Assembly: GCA_946803715.1 (NCBI GenBank)
Contig: CAMPET010000128.1
Span: 50,048 to 103,424, forward strand
Source of the DNA: Beroe ovata
Lineage: Eukaryota; Ctenophora; Nuda; Beroida; Beroidae
Direction: 5' to 3'
DNA length: 53,377 bases
Part shown: positions 38,638-48,637 of the stretch, piece after piece
How positions within the stretch are numbered: the first letter of the stretch is position 1
Layout of the letters: every line of letters starts with the position of its first letter
Translations under genes and position numbers: made by a program
Notes under the pieces: model-generated
Database searches by the model: none
Seen by the model: the letters and a program-made list of their open reading frames with translations, nothing else
What the model was told of the DNA's origin: nothing

Positions 38638-41600
38638 AGAGTGGTATAACGAATCGGAACTTCCATAGGGAAGCCATGCAAAGCTTCAAGAGAATGGAAA
38701 GTGGACAGGATCTTATACGCAACAATGTAACGAGAGATCAGTGTGGGTGTTAGAATTTCACATTGAAAATCGGGATTAGTTCAGGAAATTGAATCTGAAT
38801 TCTGACAATTATACAAGTGTGATTGGAGTGAATCATGAAATATAGAATTGCTTGCGGAGAGAAAGAGAGCATCATTGTAGCTGATCAACATTGTTGCTCG
38901 CAATCTTACCGTCACACACACAAACACACACACACACACACACTCACGTTCGCAAGGATCAGGATCGAGAGGGATACAATCTGTGCACACCCCCTCAAAG
39001 TCTGACAAGAGAGGGGGTGCGTTGGAGGGGGAGATGTGCCATCCAGCCCATGAGCACACCACATCAAGTCTTCCAGAGAACTGAGTGAGAGGGGGGTTAG
39101 GAGGGGTTTAGACTAGGAGTTAGGATAATGGAGGGGGTTTAGTCTAGCAGTTAGGGAAATAGAGGGGGTTCAGTCTAAGAGTTAAGAAAATAGAGGGGTT
39201 CAGTCTAGTAGTTAGGTAAATAGAGGGGGTTCAGTCCAGGAGTTAGGTAAAAAGAGAGGGTTCAGTTTATTAGGATTGATGAGAATTCTCTGTAGGTATT
39301 CTAAGATTTTGGGTGATATGTTATAGTCGATAGGTCTGACTCATTCAAGATATGCCGTTTGTATGTTTTCTCTAAGCCTAAAACCTCGCAGCATATCCTC
39401 TATTGATGTCAATCGAGGGCACGTGTGAGTTAATAAACCTGTCAAGTGTTAGATCAGGGAACGAGCCTAACGTATTGTCATGGAGAATACAATTAATAAT
39501 TTTCACTGCGAGTGTGTGATGAGCTATTCTTAGCCAAATGTTAGCAATTACGTAAAAATGAAGTTTAACAAAATGATGACTTTGATGATATCAACGAATT
39601 TCACCCAAAAAGTCATTCAGGTCCCATCATGTCATTCCAATAATATTATCGTTCTTGATGACCTTCACATTAATTCCCGAAAACGCAGACTTCTATCCCA
39701 GGAACGCCAGATTGTTAAAGATATAACTGGCAACTGGCAACATTTTGCCATGAATACTCGATACTTAATTGTGTCTATAAGCATTCATGTCAACTCGTGT
39801 TGAAATGACAATTAAAACCTCGATATTCTTAGGTAGATTGGAAACGGGGGGGGGGGGGNNNNNNNNNNNNNNNNNNNNNNNNNNNNNNNNNNNNNNNNNN
39901 NNNNNNNNNNNNNNNNNNNNNNNNNNNNNNNNNNNNNNNNNNNNNNNNNNNNNNNNNNNNNNNNNNNNCCCCCCCCCCCCCCCCCCCCCCCCCCCCGCCC
40001 AATGTGGTCTTGTTGAGGACATTTTTGAACTTTTCCAGAGCTTCAACCTATTAATCAGCTTCAGATGATCAGTTATCATGTATCAAATCCATGTGTCAGG
40101 GAATGAAGGCATATCAGCGCTAGACTTACCCCTTTGTCATTTGAGTTAGACTCTGTGAAATCCTCGGAGATGATAAAACTGACTACCTGTAATTATGACA
40201 TGTGTCATAACATACACACGTACACACACACACACACACAAAACATAACACATTACATCATCGCATGAAATCAAACCATTGATCCAGGGTCACGTGTTCT
40301 CAAGACAGCGACACGTGGATCAAATTTAACAAGATCGTGTTTCGAGGGATGGAACATTATTATAAATCGTGACAGCCGAACCATTATCATACATCGAGGC
40401 ATATATTACAGAGTTGAGATGAGTGAATTCGAGAACTATTGCATACAGAGGTATCATGACACCTGACGACAGATAATTATAGGCTATAACACCCGATAAC
40501 ACCAGAATCAATATTATCATATCTTGCTAAGTGATAATCCGTGGAAGCCGGAAAAAACAACAAAAAACCCGAAAAAACAACAAAAAACTTAGCCCAAGAA
40601 TGGTAAATTGGGAAAAGTAGGGTCGGCCTTGTATTTTTGTGCAACAAACCCCCAAACCGTTGACAGCCCCCTTGCACCTACCACTTTTATTGAGTTAGTC
40701 AGTGGATCTGAAGCTTGGCACGGCACATATAGATCTATCTTATCCGTGTCTATCTGATCAATGTTCAGTGCTCGCTGAACCTGACTTTCGTAGCGATGCC
40801 TGCCGAGATTGTGATGTCAAGGGGGAGAGCTGGTCATATTAAGCAGGTTCTATAGTAAGTAGTAACACCGTGTTACCATGGTGATTCCCTCCGCAAAATG
40901 ATACAAAGACAGGGGGATTGTTACTGATGTCTCGGTCTTAGCAGCGCGCATTGGTTGTCGAACTTGTCCTCTTGCACAGGGTCAATAAAACTAGACAATA
41001 GTATACACGTCACTAGAGTGATCTGCCTGTCACAGTCGGATTAACCTATCACCGGTTAGAGAAGACACAGGGTGGATCAATCCCATTATATCACTTTAAA
41101 CATGTGCTGATTGGGCCGTGTATTCAACCAGATACAGAGGTGTGTTATATGAGACAAGATGCTTTGCAAAGTTGAATATAGTGCTTTGCAAAGTTATAAT
41201 ATAGTGCTTTGCAAAGTTAACGTGATCCGTTGCAAAGTTATTACAACTACATAGTGCTTTGCAAAGTTATCATGATCCGTTGCAAAGTTATTACAACTAC
41301 AAAGTGCTCTGCATGATTCACTCTATTTTGATAGGACAAGAAGGATGGTGTAACAACATGCGACATGGTTTAGGGAAAAGTTAAACACATACTGCAGCAA
41401 GTGTCATGTGTTAAACCCACTACATGTCAGCGCTGTGCCTAGCACCGGATTTGTGACCTATACGTTGACGATAGCAATTATATCCACAGCAAGCATCCAA
41501 GGCTTCCCATATAGATTTGCGTTGGATTATAACATTTGGAAATGCCAGCTCTTTTTAAATTACAGATCTGATACCTGTATAATTGATCGTTAATTGTCCA

Positions 41601-42776
41601 ACTCCAGAAATAGATAGAATCCGTATGAAAGCGCGGCAGGAAAATAGGGACATTTTTGTTTGGAGATTAAAGGTAGGTACCTATGACAATTGCTTTCAAA
41701 ACCATGCACAGCACAGATTGTTCCTCAACAACTTGGGACAGAAGCAAGTTTTTGTCCCCTGTTCAAAGCAGATATTATGATCTAATATTATGATCTGTGC
41801 AGGGTGCAGCGCTTCACTAATTAACCTCAACTTCACTGTCCAAATAAAAACTGCAAGATTCGTCCTCGGATAAGGTCCACTGACACCGAGGCTATTGCAG
41901 TATTGCAGAGTTTTCGCAGTACGTGGAGTAGGTATAATTACCGTAATTAGAGACAACCTGACATCTAGACATATCACATAAGGGCATATATCACGTGGTG
42001 AAAATTCTTGAAAAATGTCCCCCTTACCTTCTCCTAATCATCAAGATATGAAATTCTGCGGCTCTTATCAAGATCCTCAGTATGTCGGGATACCTTTTCA
42101 GTGCAGTGAGATATCTCTCGACAAGATACTTTGCCTTACCAAAATTTCAAAATTTGATATCCACAGCCCCATGGTATGGGAAAAACACGTACGATTTTTC
42201 ATGTACTATCACCCTTACTTTTTTTTTAATCACTATATGACCGGCTACCGCTAAGTCACATCGCCAATGAACAGGATGACAATCAGTCAAATTGATCCAT
42301 TGTCAGCATTCCTGCGTCATAGTCATGCAGTGGTGTCAGCGAACTGTGACGGAAAGGTACCAATTCGTCACAGAGGCCTGTTCTGACGAACTGGTGTCAA
42401 CGGATTCCTACGTCATAGTGGTGTCAGCGAACTGTGATGAATGGGTACCTATGCGTTTTGAAGTAACCTAATACTCCAAAGTATACCAATCTTATCATCA
42501 ATCAATCAATCAATCAATCAATGTAAAACCTGATAAGTCCTGATTTGTCGTGGCGATAATATTTAGTTTGTTGCTATTTAGTTATCCCCTCTCAGGACGT
42601 GTCTTCAAAATGTACCAATAGTTCTCATGGAATATAATAAGGTCGAAATCAAACACGCACCTGATAAAAAGTCTGATAGATCTGTCCAAAGTATCCTCGT
42701 CACAGAACGCACTAGATAATCCAATGAGGGAGAGAGTGGTCAGAGCAGCTGTCAGGCATGAAGAGCGTACCGACAT
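34446..42776 (-). CDS. Candidate 5' exons of the receptor-like gene
   Basis: Four possible exons upstream of the mucin exon. 42776-42661 encodes a clear signal peptide (MSVRSSCLTAALTTLSLIG...SSAFC) and ends in phase 2. 40178-40130 continues in phase (FIISEDFTESNSNDKG). 39080-38948 continues again and is Cys-bearing (VVCSWAGW, GVCTDCIPLDPDPCE), ending in phase 1. 34589-34446 has a PSI/plexin-repeat-like cysteine pattern (CAKHTSCNFCTD...CFNTC) and can join the mucin exon in phase 0. The third and fourth do not join in phase, so at least one exon is missing or one of these is wrong. Together they would give a secreted-signal N-terminus and cysteine-rich modules ahead of the mucin stalk. Alternatively 42776-38948 could belong to a separate short secreted protein. 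Confidence 0.35.
34590..34649. repeat. (GT)n microsatellite
   Basis: Interrupted GT run. On the minus strand it would form the purine-poor region just before the AG of the candidate PSI-like exon. Confidence 0.9.
34766..35700. other. Non-coding stretch, no gene seen
   Basis: No supported exon. Two CACGTG palindromes near 35508 and 35530. Confidence 0.4.
35690..35970. repeat. Purine-rich (GA) minisatellite
   Basis: The plus strand is nearly pure purine, with repeated GAGAGTTAGAAAGAGAGGGA units of about 34-36 bp at 35810-35940. Such tracts can form triplex structures. Confidence 0.85.
36043..36101. repeat. (GT)n microsatellite broken by an N
   Basis: GT run interrupted by one CTGTAT and ending at an N at about 36101, where the assembly evidently failed. 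Confidence 0.9.
36102..38330. other. Non-coding or unresolved stretch
   Basis: No exon accepted. One weak possibility on the plus strand is about 37121-37220, a Cys-containing frame (YKCVPKDGDKC...MITC) ending at a strong GTAAGC donor, but no partner exon was found. It lies in the span of the candidate long receptor gene. Confidence 0.3.
38334..38640. repeat. Two GT microsatellites and an N join
   Basis: GT-rich runs at 38334-38395 and 38606-38634, with an N at 38605. Between them is a short plus-strand frame (38412-38483, NVISHAQDQLKTNHAF...) bounded by CAG and GTAGGA that could be an isolated exon; no partner found. Confidence 0.6.
39085..39275. repeat. ~35-bp minisatellite
   Basis: About five degenerate copies of a unit containing AGGGGGTTCAGTCTAGGAGT and TTAGGAAAATAG. 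Confidence 0.85.
39846..39996. other. 110-base assembly gap between G-run and C-run
   Basis: 13 G residues, then 110 N (39859-39968), then 28 C residues. Frames that run through it are meaningless. The flanking homopolymers are the likely cause of the gap. Confidence 0.95.
41155..41315. repeat. GCAAAGTTA tandem repeat
   Basis: Seven or so copies of a core (TGC)TTTGCAAAGTTA or CCGTTGCAAAGTTA arranged as a higher-order unit of about 54 bp (ATTACAACTACATAGTGCTT...). Confidence 0.85.
42498..42522. repeat. (AATC)n microsatellite
   Basis: Six tandem AATC/ATCA tetranucleotides. Confidence 0.9.
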
Positions 42777-44976
42777 GCTGAAATATTGTGGAGGAAGTGT
42801 ATTCTATGAGACAGAATTTTGATTTGAAACTAGGGGACAAACTAACGATAACGTTTTGGCAGTTTGCGAGGTCAACAGGCAGATTCCGAGTCTATATCGA
42901 ATAGGAACATATAGCTTGCGCGCATGTATTGCTGTAGTACGTGGAGAACTTTTTTACAAAAAAGTAGATGATAAACTTTTGTGGGTTCCAATAAACATGC
43001 ACTCCAAGTAGGAGCAACAAATTCGTATAGACATCGAAAAGCTGAGATAGCGTTGAACTGTTTTAAACTACAGTATTTGTCTCTGATGCTATACCAACAA
43101 TATTCGACTGCTGCATGTGGCCTAGGAACAATAAAGCGTCAGCCTAACTTTAGAGCTAGACTTTTACATATCATATTAACACTTCTTAGGAAGAGTCATC
43201 CTACTAACAGCCCTGTGTTTTTGTTGGAACTATAATATAAGTCACATGAGCTAAGTTTGACGACTCAACAGAATTTCTAGGGTTTCTCTACAATAATCGT
43301 TCTATAGTGCTCTCTCTCTCAACAGCTGTAGTAATAGTATGGATCGTGAGGTGGATCGTGAATCCTCGTCTGAAAAGAACAAGAACAAGAACAAGAAAGA
43401 GAGTAGTGAATATGAGCTGCGCGTCACGGAATTCCTCAAATTCACCCAAGGGGAAGAAGAGCCCTCCCTGGCACTGGGAGGTATGAACATTGTTCATGCG
43501 GATTTTTACAATGAATTCTCTGATTTGTGTGATTTGGAGGAGCTTGAATGAAGAACAATTAGTTCTTTGGGATTGGGGTATTTTGCAGATATTTGGGATT
43601 GTTATAGTGTCATGAACTGTATATCTGAGCGAATATTTCTATCGTCTTTATACTGCTTCATTTCATAGTATCGATCATGCCAGATGCCATATTATTCCAA
43701 AGAACTGTCTGCAGAGCGAGTGCAAAAAGAAATGACAGAAATAGAATTTCGAACGACACCCGCTATATCTCGATTCTCGGGGTAGCAATATAAATCAAGG
43801 AAACATTCCACTATCCACAGTCAGCTCAAATAGACCTCGCGAACAGTATGAAAAACGTATGCATGCATTTGCAGGTATATCGCTAGATTACTGCAGAGTT
43901 TCCAAATCATATCAACACTTGGTCGGTTATAGTGCCGGCTATACGCGCACTCTATCTGGCACTACTTCACACTGACTGTAGCACATCCTAGGGCCGTGTT
44001 GGCGAGGTTTAGTTAGCCACGTGCATTGCAAGGAATAAGGTTTTTGCAGCTCAACAAGAGAATAGTTGATTGAGTGCTAAGAACGTCCTCCATGTAGTTA
44101 CTTCCCAAGTTGAGTATTGTTGTGTAGTAGCAACATACTCAAGTCTGTAAGTGCTAAGTTTACGCGGCTGAGAATATATCATGCAATATGGCATATGGAA
44201 ACGGCCATGACAAATCGAACGTCGAAGGACAACAGGGGGGATAATTCTGAATTACTATGTTTCTTTTATGACTCATGGAACACAACATGTGCAATGTGAC
44301 GCACGATACACATACATATTCCGGAATTCCACCCGTCCTGCTACCGACAATTACATAATTCCAATGAAACCTTGACAGACTTCGGAAACCGCTTGGAAGT
44401 GTGCCAAAATTGCACCAGAACTCTTCGCCTCGCAAAGAATTCCTACGAGTTCGAACAAAGAAATGTAACAGAATGAACGGCAACTATAGAGATTGACTTG
44501 TCTTGACATTGACACAAGAGGAGAGAGGGGTTACGTTATTCTTTTTCCTCTATCGGGAAAATGTTGTGGAATGACTGTCGCAGATACTTATTGATGTCGT
44601 GACATTTTTGTGGGAGCAATTATGAAATGTGGGAGCTACGCGATGACAGATATAATTGGAAAACTTGAGGGAAAATTCTAGAATGATTCGGATCACAAAA
44701 TCTAGGGACAGCTGGGGGGTTGCGATGGAGGATAGTCAGCCATGTGTGGTTATCGATAGTAAGACTAGGCTTTCCGGAACAGCTTCAACACTGAACAATC
44801 AAGAAACTGACAAAAGAAGCCAATATCCAATAAAGATGCGTGCACATACAACTCGCCATCATACAAAGATCGGGGGATTGTATAGTTTAAATTGGGTGTA
44901 ACACGTCTCACAACCTATAAGAACTACAACAGTGTGTATGTGTGATGAGAGTCACGTGACTGATTACACTCTGCAA
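42777..44976. other. Intergenic, no gene supported
   Basis: A 70-codon plus-strand frame at 43339-43551 (MDREVDRESSSEKNKNK..., acidic and Lys-rich) follows a CTCTCTCAACAG acceptor-like site, but has no recognisable domain or partner exon. Nothing else seen. Confidence 0.35.
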
Positions 44977-45428
44977 TCTCAGAGAAAGAGAGTGCTGACA
45001 TGCCCCCCCCCTCCTCGGACATTTCAACACGGCAATGAGAGGTGTATGATACGCCCAGGACAGTATTGACTGAACCCCATTTATCAAATCAAAGTCATGT
45101 TCATTTAAAATTCAATTTGAATGCAATGACAGGCAAGACCCGAGGAAGCTAGAAAAGAGAGCCAAAAGCAAAGAGAAGGGATAAAATGCTGTGAAGGTTG
45201 ATTCATGGCCTTGTGTATTAATGGGACAAAAAAGCGACCTGACTCCGCATGCCCCCAAGGAAGGGTTGGGACCTGACCCTGCATGCCCCCGAGGAAGGGT
45301 TGGGACCTGACCCCGCATGCCCCCAAGGAAGGGTTGGGGGTGTCTACTTTACTGAGATATCAGGAGGTGGGTCCAAAACATATGCGATAATACAAGGTGT
45401 CCACCATCAGCTATACCGTCAAGAGTTG
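44977..45428. repeat. Left copy of 0.43-kb duplication at an N
   Basis: Begins ATCTCAGAGAAAGAGAGTGC and ends CAAGAGTTGT. The right copy (45431-45843) begins at the first base after the N at 45430 and ends with the same word. Inside, a ~34-bp unit (GACCTGACTCCGCATGCCCC AAGGAAGGGTTGG) is present three times here and about twice on the right. Confidence 0.85.
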
Positions 45429-45430
45429 TN

Positions 45431-45843
45431 ATCTCAGAGAAAGAGAGTGCTGACATGCCCCCCTCCTCGGACATTTCAACACGGCAATGAAAGGTGTATG
45501 ATACGCCCAGGACAGTATTGACTGAACCATTTATCAAATCTTCATCATGTCATTTAAAATTCAATTTGAATGCAATGACAGGCAAGACTCGAGGAAGCTA
45601 GAAAAGAGAGCCAAAAGCAGAAAGAAGGGATAAAATGCTGTGAAGGTTGATTCATGACCTTGTATATAAATGGGATAAAAGTGCGACCTGACTCCACATG
45701 CTCCCAAGGAAGGGTTGGGACCAGGGGACCTGACCCCTAAAGGAAGGGTTGGGGGTGTTAACTTTACTGAGATATCAGGAGGTGGGTCCAAAACATATGC
45801 GATAACATAAGGTGTCCACCATCAGCTATACCGTCAAGAGTTG
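45431..45843. repeat. Right copy of 0.43-kb duplication at an N
   Basis: Matches 44977-45428 throughout, with small substitutions and a repeat-number difference. The alignment ends exactly where the left contig ends, as expected for an unmerged contig overlap. Confidence 0.85.
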
Positions 45844-48600
45844 TGATATATAACAGTTAATTATCATTTCGACAGTCTCCGGCGGCAAATTTTAAAACAA
45901 ACTTTAACATATTTTGCACGGATTGTTGGTATATTATCGGAAATGATATAGCACGTTTGTTGTTGCGATGTTCCAGTGCTCCAGACTATAGTTTGGGGAA
46001 CGTCTAAACTGGGGAACTGGGTTTAGTTTGGGGAAAGTCTAAACTGGGGAACTATTTCTCTTAGTTCATTTTTTTAGTTCAGTTTCGTACCTACCCGGAG
46101 CTCACGAAACAGGATACTTTTTCTCCGAGTTTTCATATTGGAACCCACGTATCTCATTCTCTCGAAGAATCTGCTACACGCCATGGTCATCTGACCGAGG
46201 ATGGCATATTTCCCAGTTTGAGGCAGACAGGAGGGATGAACACCCTAACCCCGGCTGGGCTAAGGGCAGCGGGCAGATCATGAAAAGGGAGCCGAGATCA
46301 TCTCTTTTACAGCTTCATGTATCGAACAAAAACATAGGCGTGTGTGTGTGCAACGTATATATTGCGGAAACGACGAGAAAAACTACTACCTATGTTTACA
46401 GAACATCAAAGTTTCAGTCTGAAATAATGAGACCGCCTCTTCTGAAGTCTGAGAGAAAACATGGTTTATATCATATAGACAGCTCCAATTATACAAACTT
46501 GACACGGATCAAAGAACAGAGGGGAACAATGCGTGTGTACTGTGTGTGTGTGAGGAAAATTTCCAAAAAATCATCTCCGCGAGAGACTAAATAAGGTGTT
46601 GTCAAAGTTTGTCGAGAAGGGAATATTTAGAATGTGAGCCGTGATAAAACGGTCCCCTGACCGTTTGCGTGTGTGTGTGTGTGTCATGTGTGTGAGTGTG
46701 TGTGAGTGAGGGAGTGAGTGAGTGTGTGTGTGTGAGTGTGTGTGTGTGTTTGTGTGTTNTGTGTGTGTGCGTGTGAGTGTCAAATTATACAGATCACATG
46801 ATCATCAGATATATATCCTGCAAACCCTTCTCCAATGTGAGAGGTGAAACCCACCAAATGTATAACTATATGGCAGTTTCCATGGTAACCAATCCAAGAG
46901 CTGGACCCCTATCACGTGTTAGTGCTACGTATAACTAAACGGTGCACCAATTTAAGGTCACGTGATCAGAAAGCATCAGGTAATGTAGGTATGATTAGGA
47001 GGTGGTCAGCGTCGTATTTAGATGTAATAGGTTCAGGTTGGTTCGAAACCTAGCGTCCGACTCATGATACGAAGACTGTCGACAAAACATCGAGATTTGA
47101 TCTCGTCGTAGGAGCTCACAACGCATGACAAACACGTGACGCAACATGGTCTCCAATGTGAATGTGACCTGTCACGCTGTCATAGAAACCGGTTTGATTT
47201 CCTGGCATTGGCAACACGGCCAATTAATATCATTACCATATTATCTATGATAACAGAGAAACATTTATTAAATTTAATATGCAATCGTGCCTAGCGACAT
47301 CTTAAACTTCTCATGCGCGGGGTATGCGTCCAACTCCATATGGAATTGCCAACTACTATAACTCTTGCCTGAATTAAGTGGTTAAAGTTGAGTAATTTTT
47401 TACATACTCAGAGCCGGAACCCCACAAATCGGAAATGGAGAACTGCAAACTGCGCGCTTTTAGTTTTACCTCAAATTGTGGAGGTATGATAATGAATACT
47501 TAAATTTGGCCTTTTGGAGGCTTTCCAGCCTCCTAAGGCCACTTACCATGTCCATTGATTAGTAATAATTGGTTCTTTATCTTAGTTGCTCATATTATGA
47601 GAGTGCGGCGGCATCTTCAGTTAATCAGTTGATGAGAACCTGAACACAGCATCAGGTTCGTGGTGTATTTGTGAATACAGGGCACGTCTTGCTACTTGCA
47701 CTATAAATAGCAGTAATGCAGTAGTCGCCAGTCGGTTAGCGACAATGACATTGCCAGCTATGAGCTGGTCCTCCACATTGGTAGCCGTAGAGCTGCTATG
47801 CCATGGCGCAGAGATCGTCGAAGTTGAAGAGAAGAACATCGGGTGACCATGGTGCTGTGGAGGAGTTAGATTTAGAGGAAATCTGAGCTTTTATCAAAAC
47901 TTCAAGAGATTATAGAATGACCATGACTTAACAATGACGTGTTCAATTTAACCCATCAGCATGACATGAAGTTTCATGGTTTTTAGGAATAGGTCAAATG
48001 ATAAATTAGATTTAAAACAGAGGACGCCAAAGTGAAAGACAACGGGCATGAATTTAAGGTCAAAAAGGGTATCGAATCATTATACATCGTAAATCGTCAT
48101 GACATTTGCAAACGCCTACTTTTGTACTTGGAATGATAATCGGGATTATGAAGAAAACTTACTTGATATCAAACGCTAAACGGTATCAAAATATAAACTT
48201 AAACGAACAAATCAACACTTAATTTAATTCTACTTCGACAGACAGTGTGAATCAGTGATGCGTTTGACGTCTACGTTGCGAGTGATACACCAATCGATTC
48301 GTCAATGCTGAATAAATTTGTGAAAATTCCAATGAATTCGTGATCGATAAATATTTGGCACTGAACTGCGTGAATTACGCATCCAAAGTCATCCATGATC
48401 TGAGAACTAGAAGTAAGAATATCCGATCTTCGTCCAAAATGCACATCTCTGTTTATGGTCCGGTAGATTATTATAAGTCTCAGGGTTACTGTCGATGTTC
48501 GATGGTGAAAATAGATGATGAGGAGAAAGGAACAGATCATCATGATCATCCTAACTATCATCACAACTGATGTATCATCACAACTGATGAGCAAGTCACT
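45844..48600. other. Intergenic, no gene supported
   Basis: Holds a GT/GTGAGT microsatellite with an N (about 46667-46785) and several CACGTG palindromes (46913, 46960, 47134). A GGTTCGAAACC word at 47040 resembles a tRNA B box, but no tRNA fold forms around it. Open frames at 47621-47839 (-) and 48340-48570 (+) show no domain. Confidence 0.4.
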
Positions 48601-48605
48601 TTATT
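48600..48605 (-). promoter_or_regulatory. AATAAA polyadenylation signal candidate
   Basis: TTTATT on the plus strand, i.e. AATAAA on the minus strand, 33 bases past the stop of the TAPP-like gene. Confidence 0.45.
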
Positions 48606-48637
48606 ATACTGAAAATTCGTGTCTTTATAATTATTGT

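Noticed and set aside
43339-43551. Acidic, Lys-rich 70-codon plus-strand frame after an acceptor-like site
   Set aside because: No recognisable domain, no partner exon and low-complexity composition.
46140-46300. Stretch with even composition that looked codon-like (GTHVSHSLEE..., GGMNTLTPAG)
   Set aside because: All frames stop within about 50 codons and no splice boundaries fit.
46985-47065. tRNA-like B box GGTTCGAAACC with an upstream TGGTCAGCG
   Set aside because: The T-arm and acceptor stem do not pair in tRNA geometry, so it is neither a tRNA nor a clear SINE head.
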